NCBI GenBank assembly: GCA_037576195.1
Contig: CM075102.1
Location: 10,912,001 to 10,976,000 of the forward strand
Direction of reading: 5' to 3'
DNA: 64,000 nucleotides
Origin: Phytoseiulus persimilis
Taxonomy: Eukaryota; Arthropoda; Arachnida; Mesostigmata; Phytoseiidae
This document shows, piece after piece, positions 13,051-24,480 of the stretch. A model generated the notes under the pieces. The model had not been told where the DNA came from. It was given only the letters and a program-made list of their open reading frames with translations, and did no database searches. Numbering within the stretch: the first letter of the stretch is position 1; each line of letters begins with the position of its first letter. The translations under genes were made by a program, and so were the position numbers.

Positions 13051-16000
13051 AGTGCGGACAAACTACCCGACGAAGCGGGTTATATATAGGAAGAATATAG
13101 ATCCACTATAGATACATAGCCGAACGCCTCGCCTCTATCAAGATTCAACAGCTGGAGTCGCGCGCCATCTGACTTCTTGGGCGGCAATATCGGTTTCATG
13201 ACATTCCACCCCATCGGAACTTCAGATATGACGAAAAGCATCTTGGATATCATGTTCAGCGCTCCAGATCACAAGATTCTGCAATGTTTTCGGGTCGCTA
13301 GCCTTCTCCCAAGATACTGATCAGACACCTAGGTCGGTAGTACACGAAGCAAACTTTCAGAATAGAAGTTCAACCGGAGTGCCATCCAGGAGAGATACGC
13401 CCGGCTTCCGATCGCGCGGCAAACAAACTGCAAAACGAGTCTTTCATCTCGTTTCACTCGAGCGTTGGGGAAGATTTGGGCGGTGCGGAGCTTTCTCAGG
13501 GTGGAGTCAACTGAGGCTTTACAAAAAAATAAGCGCCTCGAGAACGACAGTTGTAATTCGGGAAAAAAAATGCGACAACCCTCTTTAGCGGGTATTCTGC
13601 GCTTGCAATCCGCCCCAAATACACCAAGCCTCGATGAAGCGTTTGCTAGCCACAGCTCTGAGCCGCGATCGCCTGTGAAGATAATGCGGACGCTTCCCTA
13701 ACGAAAGTCCCCGTGAAGCTCTCGACTGTTGTCCCATAGCCGAGTGCACCGATGAATATCATATCAGTGTTATTATTGCTATATAGTCGACGCGGCTTCG
13801 AGCCGGAATCCGGAGGCTACTTCCGAATTCGAGGGAAGTGTCACTGTCGGTTCTGAACATGCGGAGCATACACATAGACCGATAGAGCGTGATTATGGGG
13901 AGTGCTGAGCATCCCTGAACCTCTCCTCCACCCGCGAACAGCACGTGAATCGAGATCGATCCCGAGGACATTATGGCAGGAGGAATTTTCGATTCTGTCA
14001 AAGCAGGGGAGAACAAACTTTACAATAGGCTTCTCCCATCTAGTTCAGGAGAACCCGCCCTCTTATAATCTGAAGGAGCTCAGATTACCACGCTGTTCTC
14101 AAGGTCCCTCTGCCCATACTTTTCTCATGGGAAGCTCAAGATCTGGCAAAAATAATGAGCGCGGATTCCGGTGACTGGACGTACTAACAACGCCGACCCG
14201 CGCCGCACACTACGGTCATCACTTCTTCCGTTTTTCAACGCGTATGATGGTCATCCTGTTCCATCGTAGTTTCCTTCTGAGTTGGAGGAGGAAGATAATG
14301 AATCAGCGTTTTGAACAATGCGGCGTGGTGTCGACGTCCTCGGAATCCATGGCGGAGGCAGTTGGCTCGCAGAAGTAGCACATCGGGCTTGGGGAGCGTA
14401 CACACATAGTCCTGGCCAGATCTCGGATGGGCCCTGGAGAGAACGGTGAGCTTTGCACGCCATTCTCACCATAATTCTGGAACCACTGTCAATATTCGCA
14501 GGTTTCTGAGAAAACACTTTTTTTTCGCAGTTGAACAGTCGTCCAATATTCCGCTGGAGGAGAGAGGTAACTCAGATCAGTCGGATGAAGATAACATCAA
14601 GGAATACAGATCTAGGGTAGGAGATACCACTCACGAATGCTGATTAGACGTCGTCCGAAGGTTCAGCCGATGTGCGCGGGAGGTACGCCATGTCTCTGAT
14701 GCTCAAGGTTCCGACAACGCTATATGAAACCCAACTCTGCCTTCAAGACGAAGAAGTAACTTAGGGCAGGTTATGAACCTGTTCAAACAGTAGGACGCTT
14801 AACTTTCTTTGGAGGCGATTTTGACCGCAAGCGACTCACCGTGGACTCATATTCAGAGCCCAGTGTGCGGATCTCAGGATTTTTTTTTCTCATCTAGCTC
14901 ATCTATCTGACTACATCTCGAATACACCAATCGTCGATATGCTTTTCCGTTTCATTCCAATAGCAAGTTAACGAAATTCCCTAACATTCAGAAGGTTCGC
15001 CAATTTTCCACAGGTGGCGCAGCTGACCTCGCTCGGTGTGAAGGGGTGTCCATGTGCCAAAAATGCCCGGTGTTACCAGCATGCCGCTCACAACTCGGAG
15101 GGACCAGCGAGGCACAACATGAATAATATTCTTTGGCTTCTGGTGTGTTCGTCGGAAACCGACCACAGAGACGAAATTCGAGTTTTTATGAAATGGAAAA
15201 TCGACCGGAAAACGTGTTATCGGTTGAGTGAGAGAAAGAAACGCAACTCAAGCATGCGACTCGGGACCAGAAACTAGTCTTCAAAAAGTTGTAAAGCTCT
15301 CTTCAGTCAAGTGTCGGGAGCTTCGCGGCTCCTGCCATGGCGACATCTCTTGTGGTGACATTTTCATGTTTTGGCTCGTTGGTTCTCCCCAGATGACAGC
15401 GAGATGCTGGTAACGCCGGGCACTTTCGAAATCCGCCCGCTGGGCTGCGAATAACAGGCAGTGAGAGAAATGGCGGAACAATTCCTGACCTGCTTCGACC
15501 ACCCTGTATATCCAGATACTTCCATATATGTAGTGTATTCATGGTTTATACCATGGGTGCTAGGGCTTCCTCCGTGGGTCAGAGCCATGGAGACTATGGT
15601 ATCTCTTTGAATTCATTGCGATTGTATAGCCTCCCTCACAAATAAACCATTCTATAAATCTTCCCGGAGGGCGCTATGAGTCTGATCCAGCCCCTGCATA
15701 TGTACTGCTCCATGCAGAGCTAGTACTTCGCCAAACGATTGACGGCACGATGCGCCTGCGATGACTACCGCGTAAATCAGCGAAACGACGTTTCGAAACT
15801 GCACTCGCTTATCTACAACCATTTTCAGCACCCAAACTTCCGACACATGTGGCTCTGCGGCTGGCGTGAAGAGGGCTTCCTGGTGCCAACAATACCGTTT
15901 TAGAGCCTATCGCAGAAGCTGTTCTCGTTCGCTGAATCATTCCAGTTCCGAATGGTCAATTTTCGCAGTCATCATGCGTTTACTGTGAGCGGGTACTCTG

Positions 16001-19000
16001 TGTTGAATATTTCATCGCGCACTGTAATTACCACTCAGGTTTCGCTTGATCCGGAACTCTCATTCTACCTATCTATGAAGCTCCTTTTGCTACAGCTTGT
16101 ACCATCTGTACCGTTTTCCAAGCTATAACCAGGGTTAAGACTAAATCGGTATTGTTTTTTTTTCCAGATGACGTCTCCTGACGTAACGCGTACGGCCTGG
16201 AATCTATCGGTGATCTTACTCTTGATTCTCATTCGTTTCGAGAGAGAAAAAGCATGAGAATGTAACTTCAGAGTGGCGCTGAGGATGATGATGATGCTGA
16301 TTGTACGAATTTCATATTCATGTTTTGAGGCTTCAGGGCCGTATGAACGAGTCCCACTCGCCTCCAAGTTACACCCGACGCACCTTTAATTCCCATCCAT
16401 GTATCATGAGAATCGGAGTGGGATAGTTGGTGCACACTCTTCGTTAGACGTTTCATATGTTGCCGCAACTCTGAGTTCCGAGAATTCGTCTCTCGAGCGT
16501 GGAGATTCCACGAGATTCTCAGCGCAGGTGGGCGAGAGCCATGCGCTCTTCTCAAGGGGTCATCAGTCAGGGAATAAGTGTCCGAGGTTCTCAATCTGAT
16601 TCCGAACTGAATACCTCTGGCACGACCCCTCAAAATGTAGATTCCATGGAGCACTCTGAAGCAATGATATACGCCGCTCGCGAGGTGCTAACTGCTGGAG
16701 AGAAAACCCACACCGAACCCGCAGATTTGATGAACATATTCACGGCCTTGTGCGTGAATGCGTGCGAGCATTTCCGGATCCAAACCAGTCTTCTCGACAA
16801 CGGTACCCTGAGGCACGGGATGAGAACGGAAGGTTCCAAGATATGATGCCTATGGAATAAAATCCCGCACGTTGGAAATTCAGGCTCTGCGTGGCGCAGA
16901 TCGCGAGCAGAGAACTTTGGAATGCAATCGATTTATTCAACGTCGAAGCGGCATTCTTCATCATCAAAAAACACCGTCATCGATGTTGACCAATCTCTCA
17001 GATAGGAACAATAGTTTCGTTGCTCTTCGACATCATCGATCACTTCTCTCCCTTCTGGGCGACCGACCCAATAATGCTGTCTCGTCAATCCAATCCAGAT
17101 TCAGGGGAAACGCCATGAACCTCTCCGGCAGAGGAAGGTTACTCGAATCGAAGATGGAGGAGGATTATTGCTCCGTCCTCATTCCGCATTCCCCCCACAC
17201 CTGCTTGTACTGACAATGTCTGTCTGACCTTTTTCTCAAATCTGATTTCTGTTCCTGTATATCACGCGCGCTCAACTTCGATCGCCCACAGACAGGGCCT
17301 CGAGTTTGTCGCGGTCAAAAAACGCAAATATCGCGGGCGAGTCGCGGTGACGGATCGGAAAGTCGCGGAAACTGATTGAATCGCTCGAGGATCGTAAGAA
17401 GTGATCAGATCGTGTGAATTCTGCAGCAGACTCGATCGTAACTGAGTAGATGATGACGCTGCAATGCTAGAGAAGTCCTATCATAGCCTGGAGATTCGTC
17501 CACCTCAGACGATGAGGACGGATTTGACTTAGAATATGATAATGTTGATTTGATTTGAGCTTGATTCGTATCGCACCAGGACGAGATGCATGCGAGGACC
17601 GAGAGCTCATTCCAACAGTAGACTGATCCCGAACATGCCCCGTCTGAGGAATGAGACCGATCGAGTTTCATTAAATCGAACCGTCGATGAGCAGGGGAGG
17701 TCCAGAGCCATTTAGATCCATTAGGAGGCCATGGAGCCACAGGACGACCAGTCGACCGAGCGAAGTGGCACTTCGATGCATAGGCAGACTGGCTGCAAGT
17801 AAAAGGTCATCTGGAGAACAAGCACAGAAACCTGTGACGAGATTCGCCAACCAACAGAACTTTGCATCATCTAATCCGCCACATCTGGGGATCCCCCCGC
17901 TCCCAATGAAGGACGGCAATCAGCTAGGAGCATCCCAACAGTCTGCCTGAGTCCGTGTACGCTCCACAGAGCTCTACGTCTATTGGAACAGCTTTTGCTG
18001 TGGTTATGACGCCCTCAAAAGTGAGGACAACCCTCATCGGAGAAATGAGAAAAGTGAGCGAGATCCAGCGCTCCTTTTAGTGCCTGGAAATGAAAACATG
18101 ATTCTCCGGTCAAATATCTCGGAATCTATGACTCCCACAAAGATTACCCCGGGGAACATTCTGAATAGGGCTTGGGTGAGAGATAGAGTTCTAGATGCGT
18201 AAGTGCTCAGAGCGGTTCGAGAAACAAGTTCTAGTTTCAACCATCGACGATCGATTTCTCGATCCAGCTTCCATCTCGAGCGAAGGTCGCAGAACGCAAT
18301 CGTTTTGATACAAGGCACCACTCATTGTGACTCCGTTCGCGACAGTTCACGTGGATCGCAGTTTGACGCACCCCGTTCGGGGCACTGGCTATCGACGTGG
18401 GATTGAGCCTGACACCATCTCATGTGAACCACAGCCTCTTTCTTCCCTTGGATGAGTTTGGCGCCCATCGGTGTAGAACTCCATTCACCATCGCAGCCAT
18501 GTTTCGAAAGTCGCCGAAAAAGGCATTTCGCGAACTGAGAAGAACGCGCCCGGAGATTTGAACGCTGTCGCGACAGTACCACTGTGCTGATATCTCTCAA
18601 ATAAGTAGTGTTTGACTCGTCATTCAATCTTCTGCCCAGAAATTTTCCGTTTCTCGCACTTCCATACTTCACATCACTCGCTGTGCTGCCATGCGCTGGC
18701 GGCTCGCTCCCATGAGACAGGTCGTTGCTCAGATCGATGCGGAACATGAGTGTATGGAACCGCGAATTCAGCCACTGAGGTTGACCCAGATTTTGACGTA
18801 AGCTTAAGTCCTGCCGGCGAGGGTTTGCGTGTTGTGCCGGAAGCTGGCCGCAACGGAACTGAAACCACTCATTGTTGTGCTCTGCGGCACTGTCGAACAG
18901 TTCACATCACTCGCTTCGCTTCCACCCGCCAGATCTCGCTCCGATGAGGCCGATCGTTCAGGGGAGTTCAACGAGAAAGATCGCGGCGAGATGCCTACCC

Positions 19001-19828
19001 AGTACATGGCGTGGGATGATAGAGTAGATATCCCTCTATCATCCGACACAAATCAGGCCCCGATATCGGTCCCAGTCCTCGAGGAATCCGTTTCTGCGTC
19101 ATATTTTCAATGATGGTCATTGACGAACCAAGGTTCGAGGAGCCAAACCTCTGATCTCGATTCTATCAGATTCATGATTCCTTCTTTCGAACTGGAACTA
19201 CGAAACCCGGTTCTTCAACACATCTTTCACAAGGTGGGAGACATTGGAAATGAATATCATAGGTCGAGCCGCAAGCGTTGTAGCAGCGCAGCGGGCCAAT
19301 CGTTCCGAAGAAAAGAAATGGAGAGACGCTTCGTCGCGATAACTCGATGTCATAAAAAATCCAGCCAGGCATAATCTCAGCCTGCGGGGTAATCGAGAAA
19401 GCATTACAGATGACACCATAGCGAATTAAGTAGAAATTAAATCGGCGTTGACATGCAAGACTCTCGTGACCAGCCGTATGACAATGCAGCCGTGATGGCT
19501 GGCAAGTACACTGGCGTACAAGTACAAGCCCGCATAAGGAGCATGAATCCTGAGGCTCAGTTCGTGGCTTGGAGTTCCAGCTCGCCTCAGAAGACAGCCT
19601 AGAAGACCTGGAACTTATGCCATGGAACTTATGACTTTTCCCCTTGCTCTCGGTGGTCATAACTGGGAAAATTAGTTTCCGACTCAAAAAATGAGGGAGC
19701 GTTCGCTGTTATCGAACTTTTGGGGGCTTACAAACCATTACAGGATCGAATTTCGGAGTTCTGTTCCCGCGAAAAATCCCACCGTGCCGGGGCGTTAATT
19801 CGGCCGGATTTTCAACTGAATGCTTCTC
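13051..19828. other. no supported gene
   Basis: I see no recognisable domain. T-runs followed by CAG at about 14520-14530 (TTTTTTTTTCGCAG) and 16153-16166 (TTTTTTTTTCCAG) resemble 3' splice sites, but I could not chain coding exons from them. Minus-strand frames near 18322-18747 and 19172-19687 are long-ish but lack motifs. Confidence 0.35.
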
Positions 19829-20898
19829 GTCGTGACTAGGCATCGCAAGGAACCGCGAATTTTTGGAACCGCGGTTCTCGGTTCTCTGAGAACCGCAAGT
19901 CAGAACCGCGGTCCCAGAATCGCAAGTGAGAACCGCGAAGAACCGCGGCCAACGGCCGGAATGATATTCTCGCTCGCTCAGAATTTGTTGCTCGATCCGT
20001 CGATGATGAGTCACGAGTTGGCAGTGGACTGTTTTTGTTCAATCCATGCTGTGTCCTCAAATGTTTGCTCAAAGCGCTCGTCGATCTTTCTGTCTAGGAC
20101 TCCTGAGTTCCTGAGTTTCGAGATACGAAAACAATTACTTACTGGGTTTGGAACTCCGAACGCAAATGCAGCTGCGGTCAGAGCTATATTTTTCGGTTCC
20201 CCCACCTGCTGGGAGTCAGTTATCTGGAGCATCCTATCGTGCGAAAACGTGTGAAATGTTTCAAACATTCTAGCTTGTTAAATGACCACGCTGGAACAGA
20301 CTGTGCATTTGGCTTGTTAACCACGTTTCAAAAACCATTTCCAGACCCAAATTTTTAGCTGCACCACTTTAGCAAAACCACTCATCGTTGCGTCCCGTAG
20401 AGTGGGAAAGATTCCTCGTGATAGAGAACGGGATTCTCTCGGACAGAACCGGAGCACAAGAGCGAGCTCAGAGAGATATTCTTGACGATTCGTGCAACGA
20501 TCCGTACCATGCGACTTGCGCAGCGCGACGGTGCGACGTGAGACCAAGCAGAGAGCATGATGATTTTAAAAATTTGGCGCTCTCGTTCCTTCGAGGCATG
20601 GCCCTGGTGTGCAATGGAGTAGCATCGCCATCGTGGCAAGCTCCTCAGGGAGTGGGTGTCGGCCTGGCGGTGGCTTCAAATGATGCTTCTGAACTTTCAC
20701 TGAAGTTTCGGCTCCCATTCTACCATTCGAACTGAGGTCTACCAAGGCAGTGCACGGTGAAGGTCTCGGCTCGCTGATAAGGGCGCTAGATAAAAGCTTC
20801 TCCCGCGCGGCTTCTTGCGGTTCCTCGCGGTTCCAGAACCGCAGATTCTTGCGGTTCCGGAACCGCGGTTCGGAACCGCTGCGATGCCTAGTCGTGAC
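19829..20898. mobile_element. ~1.07-kb TIR element with GGAACCGC-rich ends
   Basis: The left edge reads GTCGTGACTAGGCATCGCA and the right edge, reverse-complemented, reads GGTCACGACTAGGCATCGCA. Inside each edge is a roughly 80-110 bp zone packed with GGAACCGCG or AACCGC units and the palindrome GAACCGCGGTTC, in opposite orientation at the two ends. About 840 bp of unique sequence lies between (19960-20805), with no recognisable transposase. Repeated subterminal motifs are typical of transposase-binding sites in some DNA transposons. I see no clear target-site duplication, so exact termini are uncertain. Confidence 0.75.
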
Positions 20899-21209
20899 CA
20901 TCGGTGACATACTATCCGGAGAGGACTGTACACTCGATCCCAACGAAGTGAGATCAATAACTTGACACCGAGAGCAGACTTCAACGCCCATGAACACCGT
21001 CGAGTTTTCGATCTGGCTCCGTTGGAATCCAGTCTTCTGCGGTCAGTGATGGACCGGGTCAGTGCTGGAAGTGTCGACTCGGAACTCCTCAAGTGACATA
21101 GAATACACGAAGCGTCCGCTTCATCTTCAACTTTGTTAGCATTGAGCTCAGATAGAGTGGACTCTCTAGTTAGAGGAGCCACTGTATATGTCGCTTGGAA
21201 GAAATCGAA

Positions 21210-21221
21210 GGGGGGGGGGGG
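21210..21221 (+). repeat. G12 homopolymer
   Basis: A run of twelve G. It lies just before the hAT remnant and within the same plus-strand open frame, so it may be where that frame was disrupted. Confidence 0.95.
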
Positions 21222-21307
21222 CGATCAGGATTCAGGAGTTTGTGACTGTCCGGCAGGGAAGGAATGCTCGATGTAGGCCATCTGGAGCTCCTGAGTTTAC
21301 CAAGAGG

Positions 21308-21571
21308 TATAATCTGGACACCTGCGTCCTCAATATCGTCTTCTCTCTCCGAGTCCTCCTGACCGTAGCTATCAGTTCGGCGAGCTCTGAGAGGGGCATT
21401 TCGGAGTTGAAAATGATCAAGTCATTTCTCCGCTCCGGTATGAGCCAATTAGAGCTCCCAAACCTCGCGATCCTGTCGATCGAGCATGAAATCTCGAATA
21501 ACTTAGGAATGGACGGTGCGATCAACGAATTCGCGATCGTGAAATCCGTAAAGCTCAGTTTTGAAGATTGA
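21308..21571 (+). pseudogene. hAT transposase C-terminal dimerisation domain remnant
   Basis: Residues of this frame read RVLLTVAISSASSERGISEL then KMIKSFLRSGMSQLELPNLA, ending with ILSIEHEISNNLGMDG and a short tail before TGA at 21569. This is the hAT family C-terminal dimerisation signature: the SxASxERxFSxLKxIKxxLRSxMxQxRL pattern followed by the LAxLSIEHE helix. Only this last ~75-residue block is present. The catalytic DDE core and BED finger are not recognisable upstream, where the frame soon becomes low-complexity. It is a decayed fragment and cannot make a working transposase. The source family may be the one that mobilised the hAT-type MITE at 28604. Confidence 0.85.
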
Positions 21572-22789
21572 ATAATGAATACCCTTGCCCAAATCAGCAG
21601 ATTTGATGTTTCAGCCATGTAATTCTGCCTGATGTTAATCATTGTCTTGTTCTTCCGTCAAGGTCCCAAAGAGCTCTCATCGCACTTTTTAACTCATTTA
21701 TTCCCGAGTCTCCCCTGTCCCACGTCTCTCTTTCGTCTCAGACGTAGCCGAAGAAGTCGTTTCGGCTGAACTGGAGATATTGAGATTACAGAGAGACGCG
21801 AACTGTTTTTTCCTCTCCATCAGAGTTTTTTTTTCCGGAAGGGATTTCGTTTGCAATGCTGCTATTTCATCCGCGAGCCGCATGCATTCGTAACGAGGCC
21901 ACCAACCCCAATCGAAGCGGTTGGCGATGAGAAATCGGGGACCCATTGGAACAGAATGGAACGGAGGATCGAGAGCGACGATCGGAGTGTCTGGGTAGCG
22001 ATGAATGTATTTCAAGCTGAGCTCAGCAGTTTATACGAAAACAGAGTCATGAATTATGACCTAGATCTCAGGATTCTCAAGCGTGATGGAAGTCGTCTCC
22101 GCTGATTTCAATTCCACGCAGTTGGCGCGCGCCCAGAGCCCGGGTTGAGACTATCTGTAATTACATAATGAACGCATACTGAGACGTCATGTTTCTTACG
22201 CGGGGATTTCAACGCTGGCATGCTCCAAGCGGGATATTCTTATGTTCCCAGTTTGAGAGAAGGGATCTCCAATCTGACGGAATCGATTCCAGAGATTGGG
22301 TTATTCGGACCTTTGGGTTCATCACGGGGGAGGCATGAACGAAAATTATCAAAAAAATCGGGGACCGATATCGGGGTCGGTCTATGGTGAATGATCGATG
22401 GATATCTCTATTCCATAAACTGGAAATGCATTTTCCTTCCGATCTACCTCGTTACATCCCCTCGATGAGACCGAGTCGTCCGAAGAAAAAACTGGGAGGA
22501 GCGAGTTGTGTCATCTCAAAAAAGCGTTTATTCTTTTCACGTTCCACTTCCCACTTCAATCACTCATTCCTGATGTCCCAAGATCCGCACTTGGAGTGGT
22601 GCAGAATGATGAGTGAATTCATAACGAAATTCTTTATACGCAGTACGGATCCAATTCCTGATCTACCGTTTCTCAGATTCTCCAGTTAGGAATCAGGGGG
22701 ATGTGCAATGACTAAGCGAATCGATCGCGGGCGGAAGACAGACAATCTTCATGAATGTTATGGTGGGCTCGCCGTTGACAAGCGCGCGT

Positions 22790-22870
22790 TAGTAACTCCC
22801 TGTCGAATATGCTGTACCGTGTCTCCGCATTGCCAGCTTCCCACTGGAGAAAATCAACGGCTGCCAAGCG
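22790..22870 (-). pseudogene. Ty3/gypsy RNase H fragment
   Basis: The minus-strand frame contains AAVDFLQWEAGNAETRYSIF followed by DRELL. This matches the gypsy RNase H segment normally written as (P)xAFFSxKLxPAETRYSTFDRELLA, directly after reverse transcriptase. The downstream IYxAIxHFRHxLEG motif is not recovered, so the element breaks here. Its orientation is opposite to the RT fragment at 24278, so they are from different insertions or a rearranged one. Confidence 0.75.
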
Positions 22871-24277
22871 CCGCTTTGCATGACGATTGCAAGCATTTTC
22901 CACTGAACGGGTTATCAATCCCGTGACATCGATCAAGGAATTGACAAACAGCGCTAGAAAGCAACCCTTACCATCCGCAAAGTTAGGGTTTTCGTTTCGT
23001 CTGTGCGTTCTGTCTTGGGCTGGGGTCACTCTTTGTGGGGAAGATCTCTTCGGAGCACCGATGGGGTTCCCCGAGAGTGTCCTGGAAACGGGAACGACCG
23101 ATCGGTCTAGGAATCATTATGCTGTGTACCAGCGCGCACAGCATATTGACGGAGTTGATACATTGGCAGAGTTGAGGAGGCTTCCCGAGGAGCGTGGCGA
23201 TGACATCCAAGCCTTAGGTTACCGGAATTCTATGCCTTGTGCGCGATTCGCAGCCTTTTCGGTCAGACAGGGATCCCCAGACGCTCAGGGCTGGCTTGAA
23301 GAATTAGTACGCACGTTGAATACTATCTCCACCCTCCTCTTCCTCGACTCCGGCCACTCGAGTGCCGGGGAAACTGGTGCAAATTGGAAGCGACCTCCAG
23401 CCCCGTGTCGTCTCCCCTTGGAGTGCAAGTCCCTGAGCAGGAACTCCCACTCTAAGGAGCCCTACGTAAAGCAAGACGTCGAATACACGTCAGACGCCTG
23501 CGGGAATTCGCGTCCACGTGTTTTCGGTGTCATCATTCACGATAACCGGGGACGTCAAGTACCGCCCGAAGCGCCCCCTGAGCTTATTTCTTCACCAGTT
23601 GAAATTCAGCTCAGTAGCACCAACTTTCGATACTGCTGAGGTCATGGATTCCGCCTGAAATCGGTCCGTTACCGAAAGTCGACAACGGATAAGAATGATG
23701 AGGCCTGCACTACCGGTCGAACATCGAGGTTCCTCAGTCTCTGCGCTACTGATGTCAGCTCATGCTCAGCCGTCGCTGGGCTTGTACGATGCTGCGTCTA
23801 CCAGCCATTACTTAGCGAGCCGGAGCTTCACTTCGACCGGACGGCATCCATGTGGCTCACGTAAGATGCGCTAAGCGAGATAGTCTCCGAGCCATAGTAG
23901 TAGCTCCCGAAAACCATCGTTACCTAAAGTTCTATCCCGGTCTCCCTGGAGTCCCTTAATCCTGTCTACCGCAGGTAAAGATCATAGACACGCTGTGCAC
24001 GTGGGACTCTACACAAGCTGAGGCTTCATTTTGGTCGAAAGCCTCCTTCGTGGAGACGCGGGTTACAAACCGCGCTGTGGGCCACAAACCCCTCAACCTA
24101 AAGCTCCATTTTTGTCGTTGCCGCAGTTCAGCTGATGCTCAGCCGTAGCTCGGTTGGAAGAACACGGTGGGGCGCTATTGGTCAGATAACGTTTTCGTGA
24201 ACGCGCGAGTTACTCAGCGTGCGCTATGCGGGATGATTTTCGACCCGGAGCCTGATGCTAATCGGGTCAGTTTTCCG
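22871..24277. other. gypsy-flanked decayed region, no gene recognised
   Basis: A 250-codon plus-strand open frame (22887-23639) has no motif and overlaps the flank of the minus-strand gypsy fragment. Similar strings containing TGCTCAGCCGT occur at about 23763 and 24135, hinting at an internal duplication. Confidence 0.35.
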
Positions 24278-24480
24278 TGAACATCTCCGTGTACCTCGAC
24301 GACGCCTCCAGGGACTCCAGCGATGAAAAGCAACTTCCCGAATATTTTAAACGGCTCAGGGATCACAGACTGTGGCTCAATGCTGAGAAATGTAGGTTCG
24401 GTCTTCAGATTTCGATTTTCGTGGACACCAGGTTTCCGAGGAAGGCACCGCTCCGTCACCGCACGAGCTGGTCCTAAGTG
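24278..24480 (+). pseudogene. Ty3/gypsy reverse transcriptase fragment
   Basis: The frame reads ISVYLDDASRDSSDEKQ, then FKRLRDHRLWLNAEKCRFGL. After a one-base shift the next frame reads GHQVSEEGTAPSPHELV. These are RT motif C (YLDD, catalytic pair intact in this fragment) and the following LR.HGLxLNxEKCxFG and GHxVSxEG blocks of Ty3/gypsy polymerases. The frameshift in the middle of the GH motif, and the lack of flanking RT, show it is a dead fragment. No LTRs were found around it. Confidence 0.85.

Noticed and set aside
22887..23639. 250-codon plus-strand open frame
   Set aside because: No motif, and it starts beside a minus-strand gypsy RNase H fragment, so it is probably sequence from the same debris read in the wrong frame.
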